Positions 1-10,037 of a DNA stretch of 64,000 bases are shown here, piece by piece. Each line of letters begins with the position of its first letter. The first letter of the stretch is position 1. Made by a program: the position numbers and the translations under genes. The stretch comes from Chromohalobacter marismortui (GTDB lineage Bacteria; Pseudomonadota; Gammaproteobacteria; Pseudomonadales; Halomonadaceae). The stretch is taken from positions 645,540 to 709,539 of the forward strand of contig NZ_SOBR01000002.1 in the NCBI RefSeq assembly GCF_004364315.1. Direction: 5' to 3'. The notes below the pieces were generated by a model. It made no database searches. It saw only the letters and a program-made list of their open reading frames with translations, and was not told the DNA's origin.

Positions 1-2097
1 AAATGGCAGGAGCAGATCGCGCGCCACTATCGCTTCAACAACTCCGAATATCACCTCGAACCCAACATCAAGAGCTCGCCGGGCGGACTACGCGACATTC
101 AGATGATCGGCTGGGTGGCCAAGCGCCACTTCGGCGAGCTGCGCTACGAGGATGTCGTCGCCCAGGGATTCATGAACGATGCCGAGCTGCGCATCCTCAG
201 CCAGGGGCAGGCCTTCTTGTGGCAGGTTCGCTATGCGTTGCACATGCTCAATGGCCGCGCCGAGGATCGCCTGCTGTTCGACCATCAACGCGCCATCGCC
301 GAGCTATTCGGCTATCGCGACACGCCTGAGCGCCTTGCCATCGAGCAGTTCATGAAGCGCTACTACCGTCATGTCACTGCGCTGGCCGGGCTCAACGACA
401 TGCTGCTGCAGCACTTCGACGAGGTCATTCTGCGCGCCCACGAGACCCCGGACGTCACCCCCCTCAACGCGCGCTTCGAGGTTCTCGGCGGCTATATACA
501 GGTGCGCCACGCCAACGTCTTTCGCCACCGTCCCGGCGCCCTGCTCGAGCTATTCCTGCTGATGGCCCAGCATCCCGAGATAGAGGGCGTGCGCGCCGAA
601 ACCATCCGTCTCATCCGCGACCATCGCCACCTGATCGACGAAAGCTTTCGCGACGACCTGCGTCATCAGAGCCTGTTCATGGAACTGCTGCGCAGCGGGG
701 GGAACATTCCGCGCCAGCTGCGGCGCATGAACCGCTACGGCATCCTCGGCAAGTACCTGCCCGAGTTCGGTCAAGCCGTGGGGCTGATGCAGCACGACTT
801 GTTCCACCTGTACACCGTCGATGCCCACACATTGCGTCTACTGAAGTTCGTGCAGCGCTTCCGCGAACCCGACGGTCACGAAGACTTCCCCGTCGCCGCG
901 ACCCTGGTGCATCAGTTGCCCAAGCTCGAACTGCTGTGGATCGCCGGGCTCTACCACGATATCGGCAAGGGGCGCGGCGGCGATCATTCCGAACTCGGCG
1001 CCATCGATGCCACCGCCTTCTGCGAGCGCCACGGCCTGTCGCCACGCGATACCCGGCTGGTCGCCTGGCTGGTCGAACATCACTTGCTGATGTCCAAGAC
1101 GGCTCAGAAACGCGATATTTCCGACCCCGACGTCATTCATGAATTCGCGTTGGCGATGCGCGACGAGGTCCATCTCGACTATCTCTACGTACTCACCGTG
1201 GCCGACATCACCGCCACCAACCCCTCGCTATGGAACGGCTGGCGCGCCGCCCTGTTGCGTCAGCTGCATACCGAAACCAAACGTGCCCTGCGGCGCGGCC
1301 TGGACCATGCCATCGACCGCGAAGAATGGGCCCGCGAGTCACGCGATGAAGCACGCAGCCTGCTCGGCACGGTGGGTATCGACATCCCCCGTGCGGATGC
1401 CTTGTGGGCATCGTTCGGCGATGATTATTTCCTGCAATACGCGCCCAGCGAGATCGTTTGGCAGACGCAGGGCATCCTCGAGCACCAGCCCTCGGAGCTG
1501 CCGCTGATCCTCGCCAACGCACCCACCGAGGACATGGCCGAAGGCGGTACCAAGGTGTTCATCCATACCCGCTCGGTCAACGACCTGTTCGCCGCCACCG
1601 CCGCCGCCATGGAACAACTGGGGCTCTCGATCCACGATGCCCGCATCGCCACCTCCAGCAACGACTGGACGCTCAACACCTTCATCGTGCTCGACGACGA
1701 CGGCGAACCGATTCGCGATCCGCAGCGCCTCGAGGAAATCCGTCACCACCTGGTGGAAGAACTCGACGATCCGGCCGACTATCCGCGCATCGTCACTCGC
1801 CACACCTCGCGACAGCTCAAGCACTTCAAGGTCCCCACCCGGGTAATGATCGAGCAGGACGAAGCCAACGCCCGCACCATCGTCGAGCTCATCGCCCCCG
1901 ACCGCCCCGGGCTGCTGGCCCGCGTCGGCCGTATCTTCATGGAACAGGACATCGCCCTCTCGGCGGCCAAGATCGCCACCCTGGGCGAGCGTGTCGAGGA
2001 CGTCTTCTTCATCACCGACAAAGCCGGCGAACCGCTCACCGACCCCGACCGCCAAGCGCAACTGCGCGAACGTCTGTGCGACACGCTCGACGTCTGA
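1..2097 (+). CDS. glnD: Bifunctional uridylyltransferase/uridylyl-removing enzyme GlnD (5' truncated by window)
   Basis: Senses glutamine and adds or removes UMP on PII proteins, controlling nitrogen assimilation. The frame is open from base 1, so the gene starts upstream. About 698 residues are visible against roughly 890 in E. coli GlnD, so most of the N-terminal nucleotidyltransferase domain is outside the window. Visible parts in order: the end of the nucleotidyltransferase region (SPGGLRDIQM), a helical linker, an HD hydrolase domain with YHDIGKG near codon 319, and two C-terminal ACT domains (about codons 515-580 and 622-690, the second with the APDRPGLLARVG signature). A dap gene follows, as in Pseudomonas. 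Confidence 0.96.
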   Translation, partial: KWQEQIARHYRFNNSEYHLEPNIKSSPGGLRDIQMIGWVAKRHFGELRYEDVVAQGFMNDAELRILSQGQAFLWQVRYALHMLNGRAEDRLLFDHQRAIAELFGYRDTPERLAIEQFMKRYYRHVTALAGLNDMLLQHFDEVILRAHETPDVTPLNARFEVLGGYIQVRHANVFRHRPGALLELFLLMAQHPEIEGVRAETIRLIRDHRHLIDESFRDDLRHQSLFMELLRSGGNIPRQLRRMNRYGILGKYLPEFGQAVGLMQHDLFHLYTVDAHTLRLLKFVQRFREPDGHEDFPVAATLVHQLPKLELLWIAGLYHDIGKGRGGDHSELGAIDATAFCERHGLSPRDTRLVAWLVEHHLLMSKTAQKRDISDPDVIHEFALAMRDEVHLDYLYVLTVADITATNPSLWNGWRAALLRQLHTETKRALRRGLDHAIDREEWARESRDEARSLLGTVGIDIPRADALWASFGDDYFLQYAPSEIVWQTQGILEHQPSELPLILANAPTEDMAEGGTKVFIHTRSVNDLFAATAAAMEQLGLSIHDARIATSSNDWTLNTFIVLDDDGEPIRDPQRLEEIRHHLVEELDDPADYPRIVTRHTSRQLKHFKVPTRVMIEQDEANARTIVELIAPDRPGLLARVGRIFMEQDIALSAAKIATLGERVEDVFFITDKAGEPLTDPDRQAQLRERLCDTLDV

Positions 2098-2108
2098 ACC
2101 GGCCTCAT

Positions 2109-2137
2109 TTGAGGCCCCGGGCCCGCTTGCCTATAAT
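2109..2137 (+). promoter_or_regulatory. Sigma-70 promoter for the dap operon
   Basis: TTGAGG at 2109-2114 is followed by exactly 17 bases and a perfect TATAAT at 2132-2137, about 75 bases before the dapC start. The -35 overlaps a small inverted repeat, GGCCTC-ATTT-GAGGCC at 2101-2116, that could also terminate glnD. A GGGCCC pair flanks the -10. The assignment rests on consensus match and spacing only. Confidence 0.65.
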
Positions 2138-2213
2138 CGGGCCCTTCCGATGGCGCCGCGCGCCTTCATAACAACGCCATGTCCGCGACGCCGGACTCGC
2201 TGCTGGATTGCCG

Positions 2214-3413
2214 ATGAATCCCGATCTCGACGCCCTCAAGCCCTACCCTTTCGAGAAGCTTGCCGCCCTCAAGGCCGAGGCAACGCCGCCCACGCCATCG
2301 CCCATCGCGCTGTCCATCGGCGAGCCGCGCCATGCGCCGCCTGCTGCGGTGCTCGACGCGATGCGTCGCTTCGAGGGCGAGGTCGCGCGCTATCCGGCCA
2401 CGGCGGGACTCTTCGAGCTACGCAACGCCATCGCGCAGTGGGCGACGCAACGTTACGCGCTGAGCCCCGGTTCGCTCGCCCCCGAGCACCACGTGCTGCC
2501 GGTCAACGGCACCCGCGAGGCGATCTTCGCTTTCGTCCAGGCCGCGCTGGACCGCACGCGACCTGCCAAGGTGGCGATGCCCAACCCGTTCTATCAGATC
2601 TACGAAGGCGCGACCCTGCTGGCCGGTGGCGAGCCGTTGTATCTCGATTGCGCCCCCGAAAACGGCTGCCTGCCCGATCTCGAGGCCGTCCCCGCCGCTA
2701 CCTGGCGCGACGTGCAGCTGGTCTTCGTCTGTTCGCCCGGCAATCCCACCGGTGCCGTCACGCCGCTGGCCGAGTATCGAAAACTGATCGCCCTGGCCGA
2801 CGAGCACGATTTCATCATCGCCTCCGATGAATGCTACTCGGAGCTCTATCTCGATGAGGCCGCACCGCCACCGGGACTACTCGAGGCCTGCCGCTCGCTG
2901 GGACGCGACGACTACCGCCGCTGCCTGGTCTTTCACTCGCTGTCCAAGCGCTCCAATTTACCCGGGCTGCGTTCGGGCTTCGTGGCCGGCGATGCCGAGC
3001 TGATCGCCCCCTTCAAGCGCTACCGCACCTATCACGGCTGCGCGATGCCGCTGACGACCCAGCATGCTTCGATCGTCGCCTGGGAGGACGAAGCGCATGT
3101 GCACGCTAACCGCGATGCCTACCGCGAGAAATTCAGCGCGGTGGGCGAGATTCTGGCGCCGGTCATGGATTTTCCCACGCCGCGCGCCAGCTTCTATCTG
3201 TGGCCGGCGGTGCCCGGCGGCGACGATGAAGCCTTCGCCCGCGACCTGTTTTCCGAGGAGCACGTCACCGTGCTGCCCGGACGCTACATGTCGCGCGACG
3301 GCGCCCGAGGCAATCCCGGCGCCGGCCGCGTACGCCTGGCGCTGGTCGCCGAGCTCGACGCCACCGTGGAAGCCGCATGGCGCATCCGACGCTTCATCGC
3401 GCGCCGCCCCTGA
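2214..3413 (+). CDS. dapC: Succinyldiaminopimelate transaminase DapC
   Basis: PLP-dependent class I/II aminotransferase that converts N-succinyl-2-amino-6-ketopimelate and glutamate to N-succinyl-LL-diaminopimelate in lysine and peptidoglycan-precursor synthesis. About 399 residues. The PLP lysine lies in SLSKRSNLPGLRSGF near residue 245, with substrate-binding NPFYQIY and SPGNPTGA upstream. The ATG at 2214 gives the usual N-terminus (MNPDLDALKPYPFEKL); an in-frame TTG two codons earlier is the alternative. It opens a run with dapD and dapE, which supports DapC over other aminotransferases of the fold. Confidence 0.9.
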   Translation: MNPDLDALKPYPFEKLAALKAEATPPTPSPIALSIGEPRHAPPAAVLDAMRRFEGEVARYPATAGLFELRNAIAQWATQRYALSPGSLAPEHHVLPVNGTREAIFAFVQAALDRTRPAKVAMPNPFYQIYEGATLLAGGEPLYLDCAPENGCLPDLEAVPAATWRDVQLVFVCSPGNPTGAVTPLAEYRKLIALADEHDFIIASDECYSELYLDEAAPPPGLLEACRSLGRDDYRRCLVFHSLSKRSNLPGLRSGFVAGDAELIAPFKRYRTYHGCAMPLTTQHASIVAWEDEAHVHANRDAYREKFSAVGEILAPVMDFPTPRASFYLWPAVPGGDDEAFARDLFSEEHVTVLPGRYMSRDGARGNPGAGRVRLALVAELDATVEAAWRIRRFIARRP

Positions 3414-3454
3414 GCCATCGCGGCACATCGCCATTCACTCATGAGGAGGCCGTC

Positions 3455-3802
3455 ATGGTCACGCTCTACGGCATCAAGACCTGCGACACCTGCCGCAAGG
3501 CACGCCGCACACTCGACGACCTGGGCATCGCGTATCGTTATCACGACCTGCGCACAGACGGCCTCGATGCCGCACGGCTCGATGCCTTGCTGGCACGCAG
3601 CGACTGGAAAACGCTGCTCAACACGCGCAGCACGACCTGGCGCGGACTGGACGATGCCGACAAGCGCGATCTCGACGCCGACCGGGCCCGCTCGCTGTTG
3701 CTGGCGCACCCGACGCTGCTCAAGCGTCCCGTGCTGGAAACGCCGAATCATTTCCTGGTGGGGTTCAAGGCCGACGCCTATCGCGCCCTTCAGGCGCCCT
3801 AG
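3455..3802 (+). CDS. ArsC/Spx-family (YffB-like) protein
   Basis: A 115-residue thioredoxin-fold protein of the arsenate reductase/Spx/YffB family. An N-terminal CDTC sits in the family context (KTCDTCRKARRTL) and a conserved RPVLE element lies near residue 93. GAGGAG precedes the ATG at 3455. Located between dapC and dapD, the same position as in Pseudomonas, which argues for a conserved housekeeping role rather than arsenic resistance; no ars genes are nearby. The biochemical function of this subgroup is not settled. Confidence 0.85.
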   Translation: MVTLYGIKTCDTCRKARRTLDDLGIAYRYHDLRTDGLDAARLDALLARSDWKTLLNTRSTTWRGLDDADKRDLDADRARSLLLAHPTLLKRPVLETPNHFLVGFKADAYRALQAP

Positions 3803-3862
3803 TCGCCCACCGGCACGACACGTATCACTCATCTTCTTCATCCAATCCTCGAGGATTTCCCC

Positions 3863-4888
3863 ATGCTGAGCTTCGCTCTCGGAATCGGCCATCAGAACAC
3901 CCAAGGCGAGTGGCTGGACGTCTACTATCCGGCGCCCCTGCTGAATCCCGACGCCGCCCTGATCGCGGCAGCGCGTGACGCATTGAATGCACCGGCGGGC
4001 AATGCCGTGGTCAGCTTCCTGCCCGAACACTGCCAGGCGCTGGCCGCGGCACTGCGCCAGGCCGGCGCTACCGACCAAGCCGAACTGGCCGAGGCCTTCG
4101 CCACCGCCCAGCGCCCGCTCGTCGCGACCTTCCTCGATGAGGACAGCGCCCCGGCCAGCGTGCCCGAGGTCTACCTCAAGCTGCATCTGCTCTCGCATCG
4201 CCTGGTCAAGCCGCATGGCATCAAGCTCGATGGCATGTTCGGCCTGCTCAAGAACATCGCCTGGACCAGCGAAGGCCCCATCGACATCGACGAACTTGGT
4301 GCGCGGCGCCTCAAGGCGCGCCTCGAAGGTCGTCCGCTCACGGTCGATTGCGTCGACAAGTTCCCCAAGATGGCCGACTACGTGGTACCCAAGGGCATAC
4401 GCATCGGCGACACCGCGCGCGTGCGCCTGGGCGCCTATCTCGGCGAGGGCACCACCGTCATGCATGAAGGCTTCTGCAACTTCAATGCCGGCACCGAAGG
4501 CCCGGGCATGGTCGAAGGCCGCATCTCCGCCGGCGTGGTGATCGGCAAGGGCTCCGACCTGGGCGGCGGCTGCTCGACCATGGGCACCCTCTCCGGCGGC
4601 GGCAACATCATCATCGCCATCGGCGAAGGTTGCCTGATCGGCGCCAACGCCGGTATCGGCATCCCGCTGGGCGACCGCTGCACGGTGGAAGCCGGTCTTT
4701 ACGTCACGGCCGGTGCCAAGATCGCCGTGCTCGACGATCAGGGCGAGCTGGTGCGTACCGTCAACGGCCGCGACCTGGCCAACCAGAGCGACCTGCTGCT
4801 GCGTCGCAACTCGCAGAACGGCCGCATCGAGTGCCTGACCAACAAGAGCGCCGTGGCGCTCAACGAGGCACTGCATGCCCACAACTGA
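3863..4888 (+). CDS. dapD: 2,3,4,5-tetrahydropyridine-2,6-dicarboxylate N-succinyltransferase DapD
   Basis: Transfers succinyl from succinyl-CoA to tetrahydrodipicolinate, the step before DapC. 341 residues, the long Pseudomonas-type DapD rather than the 274-residue enterobacterial form. The C-terminal half shows the left-handed beta-helix hexapeptide pattern ([43 protein letters not shown]). It overlaps dapE by 14 bases, indicating translational coupling. Confidence 0.95.
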   Translation: MLSFALGIGHQNTQGEWLDVYYPAPLLNPDAALIAAARDALNAPAGNAVVSFLPEHCQALAAALRQAGATDQAELAEAFATAQRPLVATFLDEDSAPASVPEVYLKLHLLSHRLVKPHGIKLDGMFGLLKNIAWTSEGPIDIDELGARRLKARLEGRPLTVDCVDKFPKMADYVVPKGIRIGDTARVRLGAYLGEGTTVMHEGFCNFNAGTEGPGMVEGRISAGVVIGKGSDLGGGCSTMGTLSGGGNIIIAIGEGCLIGANAGIGIPLGDRCTVEAGLYVTAGAKIAVLDDQGELVRTVNGRDLANQSDLLLRRNSQNGRIECLTNKSAVALNEALHAHN

Positions 4889-6032
4889 TCGCACCACGCC
4901 AGCGTCGCCGACCCTGGCGCTGGCCTTCGAGTTGCTGCGGCGTCGTTCGGTGACCCCGGACGACGCCGGCTGTCAGGCGCTGATGATCGCACGCCTGGAA
5001 CGGCTGGGATTTCATGTCGAACGCTTGCGTATCGGCGAGGTCGATAATTTCTGGGCCACACGCGGCGATAGCGGCCCCATGCTGGTCTTCGCCGGGCATA
5101 CCGATGTCGTGCCCACCGGTCCTGAAAACGACTGGGAACACCCACCCTTCGAGCCATGCATCGACGCCGAGGGCATGTTGTGTGGACGCGGTGCCGCGGA
5201 CATGAAAGGCAGCCTGGCGGCGATGATCACCGCCGTGGAAGACTTCCTGGCCGCGCACCCGACGCATCCCGGCCGGCTCGGCTTTCTGATCACCGCCGAC
5301 GAGGAAGGCCCCGCCGTTCACGGAACCCGAGCCGTGGTCGAACACCTGCGCGAACGTGGCATCGCCCCGGATTACTGCATCGTCGGCGAGCCTTCGTCCA
5401 GCGAACGCGTGGGCGACACGCTCAAGAACGGGCGTCGCGGCTCCCTGGGCGGCGTGCTGCACGTCAAGGGGATCCAGGGCCATGTCGCCTACCCGCATCT
5501 GGCGCGCAACCCCGTGCACGAGGCGGCCCCGGCATTGGCCGCGCTGGCCGCCGAGCGCTGGGATACGGGTAACGACTTCTTCCCCGCCACCAGTTTCCAG
5601 ATCTCCAATCTCCAGGCCGGCACCGGGGCGACCAACGTGATTCCCGGTCAACTCGAGGTGGTCTTCAACTTTCGCTTCTCCACGCAGGTGACCGCCGAGG
5701 CATTGAAGGCACGCACCGCCGAGATCCTGGATGATTTTGCGCTCGAGTACACGCTCGACTGGACGCTCAATGGCGAGCCCTTCCTCACCGCCGGGGGGGC
5801 GCTGGTCGATGCCACGATGGCCAGCGTGGAAGACATGCTGGGCTATCGGCCGCAGCTATCGACCGGCGGCGGCACCTCGGATGGCCGCTTCGTCGCCACG
5901 CTGGGCGCGCAAGTCATCGAACTGGGCCCGGCCAACGCCACGATACACAAGGTCGACGAACGCATACGCGCCGCCGATCTGGAGACGCTGAGTCGTCTCT
6001 ATGCGACCATCATGCAACGCTTGCTTACCTGA
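4875..6032 (+). CDS. dapE: Succinyl-diaminopimelate desuccinylase DapE
   Basis: Zinc-dependent M20 peptidase-family hydrolase producing LL-diaminopimelate and succinate. 385 residues. The metal-site motifs are visible: [12 protein letters not shown] (His and Asp), [14 protein letters not shown], and [10 protein letters not shown] with the catalytic and metal-binding glutamates; the C-terminal [11 protein letters not shown] is also typical. It starts inside dapD and is the last recognisable dap gene here. Confidence 0.96.
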   Translation: MPTTDRTTPASPTLALAFELLRRRSVTPDDAGCQALMIARLERLGFHVERLRIGEVDNFWATRGDSGPMLVFAGHTDVVPTGPENDWEHPPFEPCIDAEGMLCGRGAADMKGSLAAMITAVEDFLAAHPTHPGRLGFLITADEEGPAVHGTRAVVEHLRERGIAPDYCIVGEPSSSERVGDTLKNGRRGSLGGVLHVKGIQGHVAYPHLARNPVHEAAPALAALAAERWDTGNDFFPATSFQISNLQAGTGATNVIPGQLEVVFNFRFSTQVTAEALKARTAEILDDFALEYTLDWTLNGEPFLTAGGALVDATMASVEDMLGYRPQLSTGGGTSDGRFVATLGAQVIELGPANATIHKVDERIRAADLETLSRLYATIMQRLLT

Positions 6033-6040
6033 GGTTCGCC

Positions 6041-6430
6041 GTGGAGCACTACCCCGACATCGAGATCTATCTGGCCGACGCCGACATCGAGGCCGTGCAA
6101 CGCTGGCTCTCTGCACATTTCGACGAACTGCCCGCACTGGTCAAGCGCGGCAAGCGCCAGTGGCGAACCCTGGCGCGCCATGCCGATAGCGAGGTCCCCA
6201 TTCTGCTGGTCACGCATGCCGCCGACGGCTTCGCCAGCCTGTGGTTCGACAGTCCGCATACACCCTGGCCACGCGACGTCGACTGCGCGCGCGATGCCGC
6301 GCGAACGCTCGGCTGCGAGGTGCGTTGCTCGCTGGGCGGCTGGCAGCCGGGTGACGAGCCGGACCGCTTCTGGCGGGTCCGTGCGGACGGTGAGGAAGGC
6401 GCTATCGACTGGCCGGACTCGGGACAATAA
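6041..6430 (+). CDS. Conserved acidic protein of unknown function
   Basis: A 129-residue acidic, tryptophan-rich protein starting at GTG (6041) eight bases after dapE, so part of the dap transcript. It has no signal peptide, membrane segment or motif that I recognise. The position next to dapE and the clean terminator right after its stop support a real gene. No function can be assigned from the sequence. Confidence 0.7.
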   Translation: MEHYPDIEIYLADADIEAVQRWLSAHFDELPALVKRGKRQWRTLARHADSEVPILLVTHAADGFASLWFDSPHTPWPRDVDCARDAARTLGCEVRCSLGGWQPGDEPDRFWRVRADGEEGAIDWPDSGQ

Positions 6431-6447
6431 CGCGACGCATGACGTTA

Positions 6448-6480
6448 AACGCCCCGTCCGGTACAACCGGACGGGGCGTT
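6448..6480. terminator. Bidirectional hairpin terminator
   Basis: Perfect 14-bp stem (6448-6461 with 6467-6480) and a 5-base loop, between the convergent ends of the dap operon and the cold-shock-domain gene. The T-tracts are short on both sides. Confidence 0.75.
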
Positions 6481-6505
6481 GTCGTGCCAGTGGCAAGGCC
6501 TGCGA

Positions 6506-6973
6506 TCAGGAAATCACGGTCACATCGTCGGCCTGCAGGCCACGCTCGTTCTCGATCACGTGATAGCGCACCTTCTGGCCCTCCGCGAGCGTGCGATGCC
6601 CCTTGCCACGAATGGCGCGGAAGTGCACGAACACGTCCTCGCCACTATCGCGGGTGATGAAGCCGTATCCTTTATTGACGTTGAACCACTTCACCTCCCC
6701 GATCTCGCGGTCGTCGTTCTCCAGTTCGGCAAGATGCGCCAGCTGACTCGAGCGTGGGGCCAACGCCTGCGTGCTCAGCGTTCCCAACAATAGCAGCAAG
6801 AACACGGCCAGGGCCGTGGCGCTATAAGCGATGGCAATGCCATCGGCTTCGAGCAGCAGGGAAAACTCCAGCACGCTGCCGCTCAGCGTCACGAACAGCG
6901 CGATCAGCAAGGGAGACGGAATGGCCAACAGGACACTGATGAGACTACAACGTAGGAATATCTTACGATTCAT
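6506..6973 (-). CDS. Membrane-anchored cold-shock-domain protein
   Basis: 155 residues in two parts. The N-terminal ~85 residues hold two strongly hydrophobic segments (about residues 9-35 and 45-68). The C-terminal ~68 residues are a complete CspA-type cold-shock domain with GEVKWFN, RNP1-like KGYGFI and RNP2-like VFVHF. Known cold-shock domains bind single-stranded nucleic acid; the membrane attachment is inferred from hydropathy. The ATG at 6973 is preceded by a GAGGT site; an upstream in-frame ATG at 7075 would add 34 residues without resemblance to the family. Divergent from slyX. Confidence 0.82.
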   Translation of the reverse strand: MNRKIFLRCSLISVLLAIPSPLLIALFVTLSGSVLEFSLLLEADGIAIAYSATALAVFLLLLLGTLSTQALAPRSSQLAHLAELENDDREIGEVKWFNVNKGYGFITRDSGEDVFVHFRAIRGKGHRTLAEGQKVRYHVIENERGLQADDVTVIS

Positions 6974-7123
6974 GGACCTCGATATCTCTTGTTGTCCGAT
7001 AGAAACGCTCCGCGGCGCCTGAGCGCGTGCGGAGCCGACAGGGGTTGCGCAGAGACTGCGCAACGCTATGAACACAACTTATGAATACAATGCTTTTGAA
7101 CACACTGCATAAGGTGCCAGAAA

Positions 7124-7396
7124 ATGAACGGTGACACACCGCCGAACGATTCTAGCATGACCGAAGACACCACGCGCGACCGCCTCGATGCACTGGAAAC
7201 CCGACTCGCCTATCAGGAAGACTGGCTGGATACGCTCGATCACGCCCTGGCTGCGCAAGACCGTCGCGTGGCCCAGCTCGAACGCACCAATGACATGCTG
7301 CGCGAACGCCTGCAGCACCTGCGCCACAGCATCGACCACATGAGCGATGATGACTCCACTCCAGCGCCTAGCGACGAGGTCCCACCGCACTACTGA
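7124..7396 (+). CDS. slyX: SlyX family protein
   Basis: 90 residues, mostly a heptad-rich helix (LDALETRLAYQEDWLDTLD, then QLERTNDMLRERLQHL) with an acidic, proline-rich tail ending in PPHY, the characteristic SlyX C-terminus. Probably a small coiled-coil protein; its role is not established. An alternative in-frame ATG lies at 7157. Confidence 0.85.
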   Translation: MNGDTPPNDSSMTEDTTRDRLDALETRLAYQEDWLDTLDHALAAQDRRVAQLERTNDMLRERLQHLRHSIDHMSDDDSTPAPSDEVPPHY

Positions 7397-7427
7397 GTGA
7401 CCGATGCCGCAGCCGAAGGCACACGAC

Positions 7428-8978
7428 TCAGGCGTGCTGGGGCTTTTTGAGCAACAGAATCAAGGGTGCCACCAGCAGGTACAGCATGCCCAGCCACAGG
7501 AAGATATCGTTGTAGGCCATGACCATGGCCTGCTCGAGCAGGGTCCGCGCCATCATTTCCACCGCGGCTGTCTGAGGGTCGCCGGTCGAGGCCAGCAGCT
7601 GTTGATACTGCGCCTGGGTCGCATTGACCACCTCACGCCCATTGTCGATGGCGGGGATCAGCTGATTCCAATGATAATCCTCGCGCCAGTCGCGAATCGT
7701 GTCCAGCAACGCCAGGCCCACCGCCCCACCGAGATTGCGCATCACGTTGAACAGGCCACTGGCATTGCCGACCTCGCTTGGCGGCAAGGTACCGAAGGCG
7801 ATGCGCGAGGTCGGGATCAAGCACATCACCAAGCCCATGCCGCGCACCACCTGCGGCCAGAAGAACGCATCGAATCCCGCTTCGGCGGTCAGGTTGGCAT
7901 TCATCACCGTGCCGATGCCGGTCAACAACATGCCGAGAAGCAACAGGATCCGCAGGTCGACCTTGTCCGAGGCTCGCCCGACCAGCGGGGCCGTCATGAA
8001 CATCGCCATCCCGGTCACGATCATGACCTCGCCGATCTGCAGCGCCGAGTAGCCTCGCACGTTGCCCAGGAACAGCGGCAGCAGATAAACCAGGCCATAG
8101 AGCCCGATCCCCACCACGAACCCCAGGCATGCGCCCACGGCGAAGTTGAGATTGGCAAAGGCGCGCAGATCGACGATGGGATGACGGTGGCGCAAGGTAC
8201 GCCAGAAGAACCCCACCGAGGTCAGCGCGCAGACCAACGCGGCGATCAGGATCGTGCGGCTGGCGAACCAGTCCTCGCCAGGGCCTTCTTCGAGAGAAAA
8301 CTCCAGCGTCCCCAGAAACAGCGCCAAAAGCGCCAGCCCGATGAGATCCAGATGGCGCAGCGCGCGATGGTCGGGGCGGTCGATATCCAGAAGCCGCCAC
8401 ACCGCCACCGACACCAGCACACCGGGGACGAGGTTGGCGAGGAACAGCCAATGCCAGCTCGCAAACTCGGTGATATACCCCCCCACGGTCGGCCCGATCG
8501 AGGGCGCCAGGGTTGCCACCAACCCCATGACCGCTTGCACCGAGCCCATCATGCGCCGGGGAAAAACGCTGAAGCTGATGGCATAGGCAATGGGGATCAT
8601 CGCTCCCCCCATGAAGCCCTGAATCGCGCGCAGCACGATCAGCGCCTCGATGGAATTGGCCATGGCACAGCCCAGACTCGCCAATGTGAAGCCCAGACAC
8701 GAGACCACGAATGCCACGCGAGTGGAGAGAATCCGTGTCAGCATCCCCGACAACGGAATCATGATGATCTCGGCGATCAGGTACGACGTCTGGACCCAGG
8801 AAATCTCGTCGGCGCTGGCCGAGACCCCGGCCTGAATCTCGTTGAGGGAACTGGCGACGATCTGGATATCCAGAATCGCCATGAACATGCCGAACACGGC
8901 GGCCACGAAACCCAATTGGGTACGTCGTGAAGGTACCTCCTGCGGACTCGCCGAGTCGGTTGCGGTCGCCTCGGCCAT
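7428..8978 (-). CDS. emrB: DHA2-family MFS multidrug efflux pump (EmrB/QacA type)
   Basis: 516 residues with about 14 hydrophobic segments, typical for drug:H+ antiporters with 14 spanners. Early motif LDIQIVASSLNEIQAG and motif-C-like GPTVGGYITEFASWHWLF are visible. The ATG is immediately adjacent to the stop of the adaptor gene upstream (TAG|ATG), so the two are coupled and likely form an inner-membrane pump with its periplasmic adaptor. Substrate cannot be inferred. Confidence 0.9.
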   Translation of the reverse strand: MAEATATDSASPQEVPSRRTQLGFVAAVFGMFMAILDIQIVASSLNEIQAGVSASADEISWVQTSYLIAEIIMIPLSGMLTRILSTRVAFVVSCLGFTLASLGCAMANSIEALIVLRAIQGFMGGAMIPIAYAISFSVFPRRMMGSVQAVMGLVATLAPSIGPTVGGYITEFASWHWLFLANLVPGVLVSVAVWRLLDIDRPDHRALRHLDLIGLALLALFLGTLEFSLEEGPGEDWFASRTILIAALVCALTSVGFFWRTLRHRHPIVDLRAFANLNFAVGACLGFVVGIGLYGLVYLLPLFLGNVRGYSALQIGEVMIVTGMAMFMTAPLVGRASDKVDLRILLLLGMLLTGIGTVMNANLTAEAGFDAFFWPQVVRGMGLVMCLIPTSRIAFGTLPPSEVGNASGLFNVMRNLGGAVGLALLDTIRDWREDYHWNQLIPAIDNGREVVNATQAQYQQLLASTGDPQTAAVEMMARTLLEQAMVMAYNDIFLWLGMLYLLVAPLILLLKKPQHA

Positions 8979-10037
8979 CTAGCCGTCATCCTCGGCGCCC
9001 GGGTGGAGATCGCGCGTATCGACCGAGGGCACCACCGAAAGGCCGTCGCGCAAGCGTTCCAGGGCATCGTCGGGCCCCGTCACGCGGATACGCACCGGCA
9101 CGCGCTGAACGATCTTGTTGAAGTTGCCGGTGGCATTGTCTTGCGGCAACAGACTGAATCGCGAGCCCGTGGCAGGTGCCAGGCTATCGACGACGCCCTC
9201 GAATTCGATATCGGGATAGGCATCGACATGCAACGACACCGGCTGCCCCGGCCGCATGCGTGCGATCTGGGTTTCCTTGTAATTGGCGACGACATAGGCC
9301 GAGCGAATCGGCACCAGTTGCATCAAGGTCAACGACGGCTGGGCCAGCGTACCGACCTCGACCGTCTTGTTGCCGATAACGCCATCCACCGGCGCCGTCA
9401 GGCGCGTCTTGTCGAGTTGGTGGCGTGCGTTGTCGACATCGGCCCGTGCGGATTCGATATTCGCCTCGGCGCTGTCGCGTTCGGCCTCGAGTACAGCGAG
9501 CTGCTTGCGCGACGACGCCAGCATGGCGCGCCGTGCGGCGAGTGTCGCTTCCGCGACCTGCACCGCCGCTTGATCATCCTGGTAGGCCTGTTGAGACGCG
9601 TAGTTTTGCTCGGCCAGTCGCTTCGAGCGTTTGAGATGCAAGCGTGCCTGTTCGAGATCCGCCTGCGCCGAGGTCACTTGCGCCTTGGCTTCGTCAATCG
9701 ACGCGCGTTGCTGCGCGACCTGGCGGTCAGCACTGACGGCATTGGCCTGCGCAACGGCCAGCGCCGCCTTGGCCTGAGCCAACTGGGACTGGGCATCGCT
9801 GGGATCGAGCTTGACCAGGACATCGCCGGCCTCGACCCGCTGGTTGTTGGCGACGGCCACGTCGGCGACACGCCCCGTCATCTCGGCCCGTAGCGCGACA
9901 CTGTCGGCATGCACGTAAGCGTTATCGGTCTCCTCGAAGTAACGCCCGGTCTGCCACCAATGGATCCCCCAGGCAAGGAGCGCCAGCATCAACACGATCA
10001 ATGCCAGCGCCGTATAAAGTCGCTTCTTGATTTTCAT
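8979..10037 (-). CDS. emrA: HlyD/EmrA-family membrane fusion protein
   Basis: 352 residues: an N-terminal transmembrane anchor (about residues 8-28), a lipoyl half-motif with ETDNAYVHADSVALRAEMTG, a long coiled-coil hairpin rich in Ala, Gln and Glu (about 75-200), then the second lipoyl half (RLTAPVDGVIGNKTVEVGTL) and beta-barrel. This adaptor bridges the inner-membrane pump to an outer-membrane channel; no TolC-like gene is in the window. First gene of a two-gene operon with emrB. Confidence 0.9.
   Translation of the reverse strand: MKIKKRLYTALALIVLMLALLAWGIHWWQTGRYFEETDNAYVHADSVALRAEMTGRVADVAVANNQRVEAGDVLVKLDPSDAQSQLAQAKAALAVAQANAVSADRQVAQQRASIDEAKAQVTSAQADLEQARLHLKRSKRLAEQNYASQQAYQDDQAAVQVAEATLAARRAMLASSRKQLAVLEAERDSAEANIESARADVDNARHQLDKTRLTAPVDGVIGNKTVEVGTLAQPSLTLMQLVPIRSAYVVANYKETQIARMRPGQPVSLHVDAYPDIEFEGVVDSLAPATGSRFSLLPQDNATGNFNKIVQRVPVRIRVTGPDDALERLRDGLSVVPSVDTRDLHPGAEDDG

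Noticed and set aside
3455..3802. Arsenate reductase for arsenic resistance
   Set aside because: It sits inside the dap operon with no arsR or arsB; the position is conserved for the uncharacterised ArsC/YffB-like subgroup.
7404..8930. A 508-codon open frame on the plus strand opposite the emrB-type gene
   Set aside because: Its translation is a His/Gln/Arg-rich shadow without hydrophobic cores or motifs, while the minus-strand frame is a clear 14-helix transporter. Similar long antisense frames opposite dapD, fbpB, polA and aruI are GC-bias artefacts.
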